In this document: piece after piece, positions 1 to 9,234 of the stretch
Layout: the number at the start of each line of letters is the position of its first letter
Position numbering within the stretch: position 1 is the first letter of the stretch
Assembly (NCBI GenBank): GCA_041309605.1
Contig: JBFYZH010000121.1
Coordinates: forward strand, 1 to 32,125
Direction of reading: 5' to 3'
From: JALOPX01 sp041309605
GTDB taxonomy: Bacteria > Krumholzibacteriota > Krumholzibacteriia > Krumholzibacteriales > Krumholzibacteriaceae
Length of the DNA stretch: 32,125 bases
The notes under the pieces: generated by a model
Database searches by the model: none
What the model saw: the letters and a program-made list of their open reading frames with translations, nothing else
What the model was told of the DNA's origin: nothing
Made by a program: the position numbers and the translations under genes

Positions 1-3
1 TTA

Positions 4-2439
4 TTGGACACCGCGAAATTCCTGAAAAAGATCCAGGCCGAAGATTTCTACCGCGACCAGCTGACTCACAGGCATACGATAACGGCGAGACAGGCGCGGT
101 TTGGGAAACTCAAAAAACCCCTGCCGGGGCAATTGAAGGCCGTCCTGGAACGTACAGGTATAAACCGGCTCTATATACACCAGGTCGAGGCGGTGGAAGC
201 GCTGCGCGAGGGCAGGAACGTGGTCGTAGTGACGTCGACCGCGAGCGGGAAGACGCTGTGCTACAATATCCCCGTTCTCGAAAGCCTCCTGGAGGATCCG
301 GAATCGAGGGCGCTCTACCTCTTTCCGACCAAGGCCCTCGCGCAGGACCAGCTGAGGGTCATCAACAGGTACGCGGGTCCTGAAGGGATCGATTTTCGCG
401 CTGGTACATACGACGGGGACACCCCGGCGCCGCTGAGAAGAAAGCTCCGCGACGAGGCGCAGGTTCTCCTTACGAATCCCGACATGCTCCATTCCGGCAT
501 TCTTCCAAATCACTCGAAATGGGCGCCTTTTCTGACGAGGCTGAAGTTCGTCGTGACCGACGAGATTCACACCTACCGGGGAATATTCGGCTCGCACGTT
601 GCCAATGTGATAGGCAGGCTTTCGAGGATATGCGAGCACTACGGGTCGAATCCCGTTTTCGCCGCTTCGTCCGCCACGATCGCCAACCCCGGCGAACACG
701 CCGAAAGGCTTCTCGGGCGAAAGGTTACTGTGGTCACAAAAGACGGATCGCCGCGCGGCAGGAAGTACTTTCTCATGTGGAATCCGCCCACGATCGATAT
801 CGCCGATATGGAAAGAAGAAGCGCGAACATCGAGGCGGCGGATATAGTCTCGAGGCTCGTTCTGGACGACGTCCAGACCATAGCCTTCGTCCGCGCGCGG
901 GTCGTAAGCGAGGTGATCACCCGCTACACGCGCGAGAAACTGGGCGAGCGCAGGGCCTCGATGAGCGATCTGGTCCATCCATACAGGGGCGGTTACCTCC
1001 CCGAGGAGAGAAGGGAGATCGAGAGGCGCCTCTTCGAAGGAGAACTCAAGGCCGTGATAAGCACAAACGCCCTCGAACTGGGCATCGACGTGGGGTCTCT
1101 TCACGCCTCGGTGATTGTCGGCTATCCGGGAAGCATCGCCTCGACGTGGCAGCAGGCCGGCAGGGCCGGCAGGGGGGAGGAGGACGCCCTCGTGTTCTTT
1201 CTTCCCTACAACATGCCGCTCGACCAGTACCTGGTGCGGCATCCCGGGTATTTCTTCGGAAGGTCACCCGAGAACGCGATAATCGACCCGTCGAACCCGC
1301 ATGTTCTTCTGGGGCAGATGCGCTCCGCCGCCTTCGAACTTCCCCTTGCCGCGAAGGAAGTGGAGGATATGGGGGAGTACGCTCCAGCCATCGCCCGGTT
1401 GCTCGAAGAGGAACGGGAACTCAACTTCGTCAAGGGCCGATGGTACTGGAGGGGGCAGGGATATCCGAGCGCCTCGGTCAACCTCAGGAACATTTCGCCC
1501 AACATCTATACGATCATAGACGAATCGGACGGCAACAGGGTTATAGGGACGATAGACGAGGCGAGCGCATTTCAGCAGGTCCATCCGCAGGCCATTTACC
1601 TGCACGAGGCGGAGACATACTTCGTGCGCGATCTCGACATCGAAAAGAAGATGGCGTTCATCGAAAGGACGAACGTCGATTACTACACGCAGTCGATCAC
1701 CGAGACGCAGGTGAAGGTCGACCGCGAGGAGAAGAACGCCCAGTGGCGGGTCAGCAGGATCGCCTTCGGAGACGTCTCGGTCACCGACCTGACCTTCATG
1801 TTCCGAAAGATCAAATTTGGAAGCCGGGATTCGATAGGGTACGGCAAATGCGACCTTCCGCCGCAGGTCCTCGAGACCGTCGGGCTCTGGATCGTGCCCG
1901 CTCCCGAGATACCGGCGCTCGTGCGAAAGTGGGGAAGGGTCCCCGCCGAGGGGCTTCTGGGCCTGTCGAACGTGCTCCGGGAGGTCGTGCCCCTTTTCGT
2001 GATGTGCGACCCGCTCGATATCGGCACCACGGTCAATTCGAGATCGACGGGCAGCCCGGCCCTCTACATCTACGATAAGTACCCGGGAGGTCTCGGATTC
2101 GCCCTCAAGGCGTACGAAATAATCGAGGAAATAATGAGCGCGGCCCATGAACTGATCACCACGTGCGGCTGCAGGCGCGGCTGTCCCTCCTGCGTCGGAT
2201 CGCCCATACCCCCGTTCGCCCAGCTCGATCCCGATACAGGCGGAAGGGGCATGATCCCGGACAAGGAGGCGGCCCTCGTGATGCTGCACTATCTTCTGGA
2301 GATCGAACCTTACGAGCCGTCTCCCCCTGGAGACGCCGACGGCGGAGCGCAGGCGCAGCGCCCCCATGGAAAACCGCTTCCCGTGGAACTGGAAGGGAAA
2401 CTCCGCCAGTCGCTGCTGAAGAAGAAGGAGCGGAGGTGA
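4..2439 (+). CDS. mrfA: DEAD/DEAH-box repair helicase with DUF1998 zinc-binding C-terminus (MrfA/YprA family)
   Basis: An 811-residue superfamily 2 helicase. Seen: Walker A TSTASGKT (residues 77-84), DEIH box (186-189), motif III SSAT (222-225), a RecA2 domain with QQAGRAGR (383-390), and a long C-terminal region with four cysteines at 721, 723, 727 and 730 (CGCRRGCPSC), the DUF1998/MZB metal site. In Bacillus subtilis the family member MrfA works with the exonuclease MrfB in excision repair of mitomycin-type DNA damage; the same role is inferred here. Translation reads from TTG at base 4. Only three bases precede it, so the true start may lie upstream, although the N-terminus already has about the family's usual length. 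No mrfB-like gene follows; the next gene is convergent, 6 bp away. Length is close to the family norm, with no frameshift. Confidence 0.93.
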   Translation: MDTAKFLKKIQAEDFYRDQLTHRHTITARQARFGKLKKPLPGQLKAVLERTGINRLYIHQVEAVEALREGRNVVVVTSTASGKTLCYNIPVLESLLEDPESRALYLFPTKALAQDQLRVINRYAGPEGIDFRAGTYDGDTPAPLRRKLRDEAQVLLTNPDMLHSGILPNHSKWAPFLTRLKFVVTDEIHTYRGIFGSHVANVIGRLSRICEHYGSNPVFAASSATIANPGEHAERLLGRKVTVVTKDGSPRGRKYFLMWNPPTIDIADMERRSANIEAADIVSRLVLDDVQTIAFVRARVVSEVITRYTREKLGERRASMSDLVHPYRGGYLPEERREIERRLFEGELKAVISTNALELGIDVGSLHASVIVGYPGSIASTWQQAGRAGRGEEDALVFFLPYNMPLDQYLVRHPGYFFGRSPENAIIDPSNPHVLLGQMRSAAFELPLAAKEVEDMGEYAPAIARLLEEERELNFVKGRWYWRGQGYPSASVNLRNISPNIYTIIDESDGNRVIGTIDEASAFQQVHPQAIYLHEAETYFVRDLDIEKKMAFIERTNVDYYTQSITETQVKVDREEKNAQWRVSRIAFGDVSVTDLTFMFRKIKFGSRDSIGYGKCDLPPQVLETVGLWIVPAPEIPALVRKWGRVPAEGLLGLSNVLREVVPLFVMCDPLDIGTTVNSRSTGSPALYIYDKYPGGLGFALKAYEIIEEIMSAAHELITTCGCRRGCPSCVGSPIPPFAQLDPDTGGRGMIPDKEAALVMLHYLLEIEPYEPSPPGDADGGAQAQRPHGKPLPVELEGKLRQSLLKKKERR

Positions 2440-2445
2440 CCGGTA

Positions 2446-4431
2446 TCAGATCATATCCCTGTCGAAGTAGCGTTCGATCGAGCTTTCCCCGCAGGTAAGA
2501 TCCTCGATCAGCGAGGAAACCGTGAAGAGATGGTCGAAGGCGTACTTGTTGAGCGACGGGATCATCCTGGCGACCGCCTCCTGAGAAAGATATTCCGGCA
2601 CGGCTTCGCAACCCTCGAACTGTTCCATGAAACAGGCCATTATCGCCGATCTCCTGTCGTATGGCCCGACGAGGTCGGCCGATAGTTTTGTCCTCTTCCT
2701 GATCAGCTTCCTCGCAGTTTCGGGCAGGCGGTAGTAGAGTTCCCTCGCGTGAAAGTACAGAAGGTACCTGTTGCCCGATACGGGCATGTTCCAGTTGGCG
2801 TTTTTTATCGAAGCCGCTTGCGGCGAGATGTGCAGAAGGAATTCCCGGTAGAGGCGATACCTCGATTTGATGCGGTCGGGGCAATTCATCACGTAGTCTA
2901 TGACCTTCGGCGAATTGAAGGGAGCGACTGTCCAGAAGAAGAAGCGGTTACGGTCCTCTCCCTCCGCGGTCCACTTGAGATCCCTGCCGCAAATGATGAA
3001 GTGAAGATACTTGTCCGACATGCCGTTCTCGGGGCAGGAGGCCAGGTAGTCCCCGATGGAATCCCTGATCCGGACCTCGGACAGCCCAGTGATCTCCGCG
3101 ACCTGGGCGAGGGTCAGGATCGAATTGCGGGATATCACGTGGCCGGTCAGCTCGGGCGTTCCGGCCAACTTTTTATACGGCCTGTTGTCGGGAACCGTCA
3201 GACCCCCGCCCTCGCCCGTGAAAAATGTAATACGCTCGCCCCACGCGTCCCTGATCATGTCGAAGAGTTTCATCGAGAAGCTCATGCCGAGGAAATTACT
3301 CCCGTTCTTCATTCTCAACAGCCTCAGCACGTCTCCGCCGGAGGTCGGGCCGAGAGGGAAGAGCCTCCAGGGTACCTCCAGGGTCCCGGCGATCGTTTCG
3401 GCGATTTTGACGTCGGCCTCCGCCGTCCTGAAATGATCGAGGAATGTGGCGCTCTGGAAGGGTATTCGCTCCGCGACCAGGGCCGACGCGACCGCCCTCG
3501 AATCGAGTCCCCCGCTCAACGAAAGTACGTTCACGTCCGTTGAATCCGCCCGGTCCCGGCATGTTTTTCGGAAGATATCCACCAGCTCCGCGGCGCATGT
3601 TCCGACATCCCTGCCGCCGCCGCGCCGTACCGAGAAATCGAACGTATGGAGCCGGTGGAAGCTTATGCGGGCGGCGTCGCCTCCGGGCGGGCGCCTTCCA
3701 TCGGACTCCCGTCCCGAATCCTCCCCGGAAGCGGGACGCGGATCTATCGTTATCAGGGTCGCGGGATCGAGGCGCGAAATACCCTGGAAGAAGGTTTTTT
3801 CCCCCGGCATGAATCCCAGGAGCAGATACTGGGCCATCGCCAGGCGGTCGAATTCGATGCCGTTGTCGAGATTCGTGATGAACCTCGATTCCCGCGACAG
3901 TGTCAACCGGCCCGAAACGCTCCTGTAATAGAGCGGCAACCGGCCCAGCGCGTCGTTGAGTATGCAGATGCCGCCGGTTTTCCGATGCTGGATGAATATG
4001 ACGAAATCGCCGTCGGTCGCCAGAAGCCAGTCCCTGACCTTTTCTTCCGACAGGGGCGCTTTTCCGAACAGAATATTCGCGAGATCACTCAGTCTTGCGT
4101 CGATGCCCGGGGCGGTCTCTCCGTATATCATCCCCTCAAGGCATATGAAATACTCGTTGTTTTCGTAAATCGCGACGGGGTACTTGGGGTGATATGTGGC
4201 GCACAGGAAACAGCCGCGCTTGGATATAAGCGTTTTGAGAATGAACCATTTCTCGTGAAGGAGCGACCTTGCCGAATGCAGCAGAAGGTCCTCTTTCCGG
4301 TCGAGATTCCCGGCCGGATCGAAATAGAAGTGTATTCCGGGCATTTCCTCGCTCCATGTGCAAATTGCCGTTGCCACATTGTAGACATGAAGGTCCGCGA
4401 TGACAACAGGTAAGATTTCACGGCCGGGCAT
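2446..4431 (-). CDS. Asparagine-synthase-like PP-loop ATPase with degenerate glutaminase domain
   Basis: A 661-residue protein resembling asparagine synthetase B. The N-terminal half matches the class II amidotransferase fold late in the domain (GDFVIFIQ around 141-148, LNDALGRLPLYYR around 158-170). The C-terminal half has the ATP pyrophosphatase P-loop SGGLDS (306-311). The catalytic Cys that should sit at position 2 of a working glutaminase is not at this start or just after any nearby ATG, so glutamine-dependent ammonia release is doubtful. Relatives act in asparagine synthesis, in amidation of surface polysaccharides, or as cyclases and amide-bond formers in peptide tailoring; nothing here decides between these. 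The start is uncertain: ATG 4431 has no good Shine-Dalgarno, and an in-frame ATG lies 29 codons further in. It is convergent with the helicase gene and divergent from sdhC. Confidence 0.8.
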   Translation of the reverse strand: MPGREILPVVIADLHVYNVATAICTWSEEMPGIHFYFDPAGNLDRKEDLLLHSARSLLHEKWFILKTLISKRGCFLCATYHPKYPVAIYENNEYFICLEGMIYGETAPGIDARLSDLANILFGKAPLSEEKVRDWLLATDGDFVIFIQHRKTGGICILNDALGRLPLYYRSVSGRLTLSRESRFITNLDNGIEFDRLAMAQYLLLGFMPGEKTFFQGISRLDPATLITIDPRPASGEDSGRESDGRRPPGGDAARISFHRLHTFDFSVRRGGGRDVGTCAAELVDIFRKTCRDRADSTDVNVLSLSGGLDSRAVASALVAERIPFQSATFLDHFRTAEADVKIAETIAGTLEVPWRLFPLGPTSGGDVLRLLRMKNGSNFLGMSFSMKLFDMIRDAWGERITFFTGEGGGLTVPDNRPYKKLAGTPELTGHVISRNSILTLAQVAEITGLSEVRIRDSIGDYLASCPENGMSDKYLHFIICGRDLKWTAEGEDRNRFFFWTVAPFNSPKVIDYVMNCPDRIKSRYRLYREFLLHISPQAASIKNANWNMPVSGNRYLLYFHARELYYRLPETARKLIRKRTKLSADLVGPYDRRSAIMACFMEQFEGCEAVPEYLSQEAVARMIPSLNKYAFDHLFTVSSLIEDLTCGESSIERYFDRDMI

Positions 4432-4508
4432 GACCGGCGGGCGGCGGCCGAAAAACCCGGCAGGCGGGGCTTTTCATCAACGCGCCACGCGAGAGCGCCA
4501 CGCGTCAA

Positions 4509-4537
4509 TTGACATGGGGCGGTCGTTGTGTTACCTT
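4509..4537 (+). promoter_or_regulatory. Candidate sigma70-type promoter of the sdh operon
   Basis: A perfect -35 TTGACA (4509-4514) and a 17-nt spacer lead to TACCTT (4532-4537), a weak -10 with 3 of 6 matches. It lies about 85 bp upstream of sdhC in the only intergenic space before the operon. Confidence 0.4.
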
Positions 4538-4620
4538 ACCGCGGGTGGATTTTCCGATGTTGCCGTGGATACTGTCCGCCCGAGGAACTCCGTCGTTTTC
4601 TTTAACCTGGGAGGAGCCCG

Positions 4621-4995
4621 ATGAGGGTGATCAAGCATTACCGGATACACACGGGCACGTTTGCATGGATACTCCATCGCCTGTCCGGCCTGGGATTGAT
4701 CTTTTACCTTTTACTTCACATATGGGTGATCAGCCATCTTTCGGGAGGAGAAAGATCGTTCGACCGGATCATGCACGCTTTCACCAGTCCCTTTTTCAAG
4801 TTCATGGAAGTGGGACTGGTCGGAGTGATACTCTATCACCTGTTCAACGGTCTCAGAATAACGCTCGTGGATATCGGCGTGATGATCGAGAGACAGAAAA
4901 CACTTTATGTGGCGGCGGTTGTGGTCTGGCTGGCGTCGTGGCTTGCGGTCGGCGCTGCCATGATCTCCCGCATGGGCATTCCGCCGCAGGGTTAA
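4621..4995 (+). CDS. sdhC: Succinate dehydrogenase cytochrome b subunit
   Basis: A 124-residue membrane anchor of complex II that, with SdhD, binds heme b and ubiquinone or menaquinone in the inner membrane. Seen: the family motif ILHRLSG (17-23), three hydrophobic segments (about 22-40, 62-84, 97-115), and YHLFNGLR (72-79), whose His73 is the expected heme ligand. The start ATG follows a strong GGAGGA Shine-Dalgarno (TGGGAGGAGCCCG). It is the first gene of the sdhC-D-A-B order, with 16 bp to sdhD. The length is normal for the family and nothing is odd. Confidence 0.95.
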   Translation: MRVIKHYRIHTGTFAWILHRLSGLGLIFYLLLHIWVISHLSGGERSFDRIMHAFTSPFFKFMEVGLVGVILYHLFNGLRITLVDIGVMIERQKTLYVAAVVVWLASWLAVGAAMISRMGIPPQG

Positions 4996-5011
4996 AGAAA
5001 GGGGGAGCGGT

Positions 5012-5374
5012 ATGAAGTTCAGGGAATCAACGGCCTCCGGCGGCGCTCTTCCGTGGCTCCTGCAGAGGATTTCGGGCGTTTACCTCGCGGTCATTCTCCT
5101 GATCCACGTGATAAACCTTCACGTGCTCATCGGCGGGGAGATCACCTATGCGTCGATAGCGCAACGGGTGGCGACGCCGCTCTGGAAGACCGTGAACATC
5201 TCGTTTCTCATCGTGGCGCTGTTCCACGGCCTTTACGGCCTGTGGATAGTTCTCGACGATTACATACATAAAGGATGGATGAGGGTGTTCATATACGGAG
5301 TGATCGCCGCGATCGCGCTTGTCTTCGGAATCTACGGGACCCTCACAATGATAACATTCCAGTACGGAGGTTGA
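5012..5374 (+). CDS. sdhD: Succinate dehydrogenase membrane anchor subunit
   Basis: A 120-residue second anchor of complex II. Seen: LLQRISGVYL (16-25), three transmembrane segments, FHGLYGLW (71-78) with the probable heme-ligand His72, and LDDYI (81-85), where the Asp-Tyr pair matches the quinone-site DY of known SdhD proteins. The Shine-Dalgarno GGGGGAG lies just upstream. An out-of-frame ATG overlaps its stop codon; the real sdhA start is 7 bp further on. It is co-transcribed with sdhC and sdhA. Confidence 0.94.
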   Translation: MKFRESTASGGALPWLLQRISGVYLAVILLIHVINLHVLIGGEITYASIAQRVATPLWKTVNISFLIVALFHGLYGLWIVLDDYIHKGWMRVFIYGVIAAIALVFGIYGTLTMITFQYGG

Positions 5375-5380
5375 TGGATC

Positions 5381-7165
5381 ATGACATTCAAAGATCCCGA
5401 AAAAATTCACGACGTTGAAGGAGTGGACATTCACAACGTCCACCGTCACGACGTGGTCATAGTCGGGGCCGGCCTTGCTGGAATGAGAGCCGCGGTGGAA
5501 GCGTCGAAGGAATACGACGTCGCGGTGATCAGCAAGGTCTTTCCCACCCGTTCGCACAGCGGCGGCGCCCAGGGCGGAATAGCGGCATCCCTGGCGAACG
5601 AGGAAGAGGATCACTGGGAATGGCACATGTTCGACACAGTCAAGGGGAGCGATTACCTCGGCGACCAGGACGCGATAGAGATTCTCGTCAAGGAGGCTCC
5701 GACCGTGGTCCGCGAGTTCGAGCATTTCGGGTGCCCGTTTTCCAGGACCCCGGACGGCAGGATAGCGCAGAGGATGTTCGGCGGCCACACCAAGGATTTC
5801 GGCCGGGGAGGGCCCTCGCTGAGAGCTTGTTACGCCGTCGACCGTACGGGGCACGCCCTGCTGCACACCCTCTACGAGATATGCCTTCGTAACGAGGTTC
5901 GCTTCTACAGCGAGTTCTTTTCGCTGTCGCTGATCGTCAGGGACGGCGTCTGCAGGGGTATCGTGGCCTGGGATATCGTCAACGGCGGCGTGCATGTATT
6001 CCACGCGAAGACCGTCATGTTCGGCACGGGAGGATACGGCAAGGTCTTCAAGATCAACTCCAACGCCATGGCGAACACCGGCGACGGTCTTTCCATGGTC
6101 CTGAGGGCCGGACTTCCGCTGGAGGACATGGAATTCGTCCAGTATCATCCGACCGGTCTCTACCTGCAGGGGATACTGGTGAGCGAGGCGGCGAGGGGGG
6201 AGGGCGGATACCTGATCAACGACAAGGGAGAGAGGTTCATGGAGAAGTACGCCCCGTCGAAGATGGAGCTCGCCCCCAGGGATCTCGTCTCCAGGTCGAT
6301 ACAGACGGAAATGAACGAGGGCAGGGGGATAGGCGGCGGCGCCTGCGTTTATCTGGATCTTCGCCATCTCGGCCAGGAAAAGATCATGAAACAGCTCCCG
6401 CAGATCCACGAGCTTGCCTGGAAGTTCCTGCACGTCGACTGCATCAAGGAGCCGATACCGATCCAGCCGACGGCGCATTACTCGATGGGCGGCATACCGA
6501 CGGACAACTTCGGACGCGTCCTTGCCGACGGCAGGGAAACGCCGGTGCACGGTTTCTACGCCGGCGGCGAGTGCGCCTGCGTGAGCGTTCACGGCGCGAA
6601 CAGGCTCGGGACAAATTCGCTTCTCGAGGCCTCCCTTTTCGGAAGGCGGTGCGGGAAATCGATCGTCCATTTCCTCAGGGAAAACAGGTCGTTCCCCGAA
6701 CTTCCCGCCGACGCCGCGAAGGACGCCCTGGCGGAGATCAAGTGGCTGCTCGAGTCGAAAGGCACGGAGAAAGCGGCGGATATAAGGGAAACCCTCCAGG
6801 TGAAGATGACCGATAAATGCGGTATTTTCAGGAATGCCTCCAACCTGAAGGAACTCGCCGGCGAGTTCGTAAAGCTCAACGACAGGTTCAGGAATATCCA
6901 CATCGAGGACAGGAGCGTCATTTTCAACTACGATCTTCTCGAAGCGATCGAACTCGGGCACATGCTTGAATTCTCGGAAATCATAGTCGCGGGCGCCCTG
7001 GCGAGGGAGGAAAGCCGGGGGGCGCACAGCCGCACCGATTTCCCGAAGCGCGACGACGGCAAGTGGCTCAGGCACACGCTCGCCTGGAGGAAGGGCAGGG
7101 ACCTGAAGTTCGATTACAAACCCGTAAAAATCACCCGCTTCGAGCCGAAAGAGCGCGTCTATTAA
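5381..7165 (+). CDS. sdhA: Succinate dehydrogenase flavoprotein subunit
   Basis: A 594-residue FAD subunit that oxidises succinate to fumarate. Seen: dinucleotide-binding VGAGLAGM (28-35), RSHSGGAQGG (57-66) with His59 as the expected covalent FAD attachment, QYHPTG (254-259), and the catalytic-domain stretch HGANRLGTNSLLEASLFGRR (conserved Arg at 408). The C-terminal helical domain is complete. Start ATG 5381 is preceded by CGGAGG with 10-nt spacing. An alternative ATG overlapping the sdhD stop is out of frame. It is followed 13 bp later by sdhB. Confidence 0.97.
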   Translation: MTFKDPEKIHDVEGVDIHNVHRHDVVIVGAGLAGMRAAVEASKEYDVAVISKVFPTRSHSGGAQGGIAASLANEEEDHWEWHMFDTVKGSDYLGDQDAIEILVKEAPTVVREFEHFGCPFSRTPDGRIAQRMFGGHTKDFGRGGPSLRACYAVDRTGHALLHTLYEICLRNEVRFYSEFFSLSLIVRDGVCRGIVAWDIVNGGVHVFHAKTVMFGTGGYGKVFKINSNAMANTGDGLSMVLRAGLPLEDMEFVQYHPTGLYLQGILVSEAARGEGGYLINDKGERFMEKYAPSKMELAPRDLVSRSIQTEMNEGRGIGGGACVYLDLRHLGQEKIMKQLPQIHELAWKFLHVDCIKEPIPIQPTAHYSMGGIPTDNFGRVLADGRETPVHGFYAGGECACVSVHGANRLGTNSLLEASLFGRRCGKSIVHFLRENRSFPELPADAAKDALAEIKWLLESKGTEKAADIRETLQVKMTDKCGIFRNASNLKELAGEFVKLNDRFRNIHIEDRSVIFNYDLLEAIELGHMLEFSEIIVAGALAREESRGAHSRTDFPKRDDGKWLRHTLAWRKGRDLKFDYKPVKITRFEPKERVY

Positions 7166-7178
7166 AGGAGGCCCCGGA

Positions 7179-7892
7179 ATGGCACAGTTCAGGTTCAAGA
7201 TCAATCGCTATGATCCGGATAAAAAGGAGCGGGGTCATTACGTGCAGGAATACGAACTCGATGTCCCGAAGGGGTACACGGTGCTCGACTGCCTCAATGA
7301 CATAAAGTGGAAACTGGACGGGACCCTGACCTACAGGCGTTCATGCCGCAGCGGCATATGCGGCTCCTGCGCGATGACGATCAACGGGGTGAACAACCTC
7401 GCCTGCGAGTCGCAGGTTTACGCCCTCGGCAAGGATACGATCAGCGTCGAGCCGCTGAGAGGATACCCTGTGATAAAGGACCTCGTGATATCGCTCGATC
7501 CGATCGTCAGGGGCCTTCTCGCCGTAAGGCCGTTCCTGATAACGAAGACGCCTCCTCCGACCGATCAGGAACGCCTGCAGAGTCCGGAGGAACGCGATAA
7601 ACTCGAGGGGCTCTACGAATGCATCCTCTGCGGGTCGTGCACCTCGTCCTGCCCGTCCTTCTGGGCGGACAAGGATTATATCGGCCCGCACGCCTTCCTG
7701 AAGGCGTACAGGTTCGTCGCGGACAGCAGGGACGAGAGCTCCAGGGAACACCTCGAAGCTCTTGACGACAAGCACGGCGTCTGGCGCTGCCACACTATTT
7801 TCAACTGTGTCGAGGCATGTCCCAAGGGTCTCAATCCGACCAGGGCGATATCCGAGCTTAAAAAACAGATCGTCAGGGACAGGCTCGGTTGA
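7179..7892 (+). CDS. sdhB: Succinate dehydrogenase iron-sulfur subunit
   Basis: A 237-residue electron-transfer subunit. All cluster ligands are present: 2Fe-2S C56, C61, C64 and C76 (CRSGICGSC ... C); 4Fe-4S C148, C151 and C154 with C214; 3Fe-4S C158, C204 and C210. The spacing matches Escherichia coli SdhB closely. The Shine-Dalgarno AAAGGAGG is near perfect. It is the last gene of the operon: the stop is followed 33 bp later by a strong intrinsic terminator. Confidence 0.97.
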   Translation: MAQFRFKINRYDPDKKERGHYVQEYELDVPKGYTVLDCLNDIKWKLDGTLTYRRSCRSGICGSCAMTINGVNNLACESQVYALGKDTISVEPLRGYPVIKDLVISLDPIVRGLLAVRPFLITKTPPPTDQERLQSPEERDKLEGLYECILCGSCTSSCPSFWADKDYIGPHAFLKAYRFVADSRDESSREHLEALDDKHGVWRCHTIFNCVEACPKGLNPTRAISELKKQIVRDRLG

Positions 7893-7925
7893 TCCCGTTT
7901 TTCCACTGCGCGACCGGAAACGGAT

Positions 7926-7956
7926 CGCCGGCGGGTGTTCCCGCCGGCGTTTTTTT
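7926..7956 (+). terminator. Rho-independent terminator of the sdh operon
   Basis: A perfect 10-bp GC stem, CGCCGGCGGG / CCCGCCGGCG, with a TGTT loop is followed at once by seven T residues (7950-7956). Confidence 0.95.
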
Positions 7957-8088
7957 ACCGTGACCGGAGGAGGCGACGGTTCCGCGATGCCCCCTGCCCG
8001 GGGGGCGGTGGATCCCCGTCCCGGCGGCGGCGCTTTTGACGCGGTATCCGTGCCGGTCCGCCCGCTCCGGGACGGGCGCCGTTTTGGC

Positions 8089-8117
8089 TGGAAACCCCGG
8101 CCCCTTTTCCCTATAAT
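8089..8117 (+). promoter_or_regulatory. Candidate promoter of the glycosylasparaginase gene
   Basis: A consensus -10 TATAAT (8112-8117) lies 17 nt after TGGAAA (8089-8094, 4 of 6 matches to TTGACA). The predicted leader is about 37 nt. The site falls between the sdh terminator and the next gene. Confidence 0.5.
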
Positions 8118-8160
8118 GCCCAGGTCGCATGGTTTCCGGAAAATCTGCAGGAGGAAAGAG

Positions 8161-9180
8161 ATGTCGGGATTCTCAAGAAGGAATTTTCTCAAGATGTCGG
8201 CGATCCTCGGCGCGGCGGGAAGTTTTCTGCCTACAAGACCGGCGCTGGGCGGGATCGCCGGCGCGCTTGCGGGCGAAAAGGCCTCGAACGCGGGCGGGAA
8301 GGGCGCAAGGCCGGTTGTCATTTCCACATGGTCGCACGGTATTGCGGCCAATGAGGCCGCCTGGAAGGTTCTCGCCGCCGGAGGAACGGCGCTCGACGCG
8401 GTGGAAGCCGGAGTGAGAGTTCCGGAAGCGGATCCGGAGGTAATGAGCGTCGGTTACGGCGGTTTGCCCGACGAAGATTGCAGGGTCACTCTGGATGCCT
8501 GCATCATGGGACCGGACGGAAATTGCGGATCGGTCGCGTTCGTCGAGGGATACAAGCACCCGATATCGGTCGCCAGAAAGGTCATGGAGCAGACCGATCA
8601 CTCTATGATCGTCGGAGAGGGAGCCGAGGAGTTCGCGAGGAAACACGGTTTTCCGAGGGAGGACCTGCTCACGGAAAAGGCACGCACCGCCTGGCTTAAG
8701 TGGAAGGCGGGGATGAGCGGGGAGGACGACTGGCTTCCGACGGAAGAGAATCATGACACGATAGGGATGGTCGCCATCGGCGCCGCCGGCGACATGGCCG
8801 GAGCCTGCACGACGTCGGGGCTCGCCTTCAAGATCCACGGCCGGGTGGGGGATTCCCCGCTGATCGGCTCGGGGATGTACGTCGACAACGAAGTCGGCGC
8901 GGCGGCGGCCACCGGACGCGGGGAAGCTGTGATCAGGATATGCGGAAGTTTCCTCGTCGTGGAATACATGAGGCAGGGCCACACGCCGTCCGAGGCTTGC
9001 CGCAGGGCCATCCGGAGGATAATCGACAAGCACGATGGCAGGGCGGATTTTCAGGTCGGATTCATCGCACTAAATCGCGACGGCGCGACCGGGGCGTGTT
9101 CGATCTCCAGGGGGTTCGATTACGCGCTTGCCATCGACGGGCAGAATAAATTATATAAGGCAGAGTATGTCGTCGAGTGA
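8161..9180 (+). CDS. Tat-exported N4-(beta-N-acetylglucosaminyl)-L-asparaginase-type Ntn hydrolase
   Basis: 339 residues from ATG 8161, chosen because AGGAGGAAAGAG precedes it and the protein then opens with a twin-arginine signal, SRRNFLK (5-11), and a hydrophobic stretch. Longer in-frame reading upstream is GC-rich and unlikely. The body matches the glycosylasparaginase/isoaspartyl peptidase family: WSHG near the N-terminus, an ALDAVEAG segment (78-85), and the self-cleavage site HDTIG with Thr200 as the expected N-terminal nucleophile after autoproteolysis. GSGMYVDNEVGAAAATGRGE (236-255) is the substrate-binding part of the beta chain. Relatives cleave the GlcNAc-Asn bond of glycoproteins or hydrolyse asparagine. 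Export to the periplasm is inferred from the Tat signal. Substrate unknown. Confidence 0.88.
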   Translation: MSGFSRRNFLKMSAILGAAGSFLPTRPALGGIAGALAGEKASNAGGKGARPVVISTWSHGIAANEAAWKVLAAGGTALDAVEAGVRVPEADPEVMSVGYGGLPDEDCRVTLDACIMGPDGNCGSVAFVEGYKHPISVARKVMEQTDHSMIVGEGAEEFARKHGFPREDLLTEKARTAWLKWKAGMSGEDDWLPTEENHDTIGMVAIGAAGDMAGACTTSGLAFKIHGRVGDSPLIGSGMYVDNEVGAAAATGRGEAVIRICGSFLVVEYMRQGHTPSEACRRAIRRIIDKHDGRADFQVGFIALNRDGATGACSISRGFDYALAIDGQNKLYKAEYVVE

Positions 9181-9234
9181 TTTGGTAATCCGGTCGGGAG
9201 CCATGGGTCCCGGAAGAAGGGAGCAGGATTCACG

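Noticed and set aside
1..1242. Long minus-strand open frame opposite the helicase gene
   Set aside because: It is a GC-rich antisense shadow of a clear helicase; no domain, no ribosome site, Arg/Pro-biased composition.
5027..7204. 725-codon minus-strand open frame across sdhD-sdhA
   Set aside because: It is fully antisense to conserved sdh genes, with no recognisable motif; such shadows are expected at high GC.
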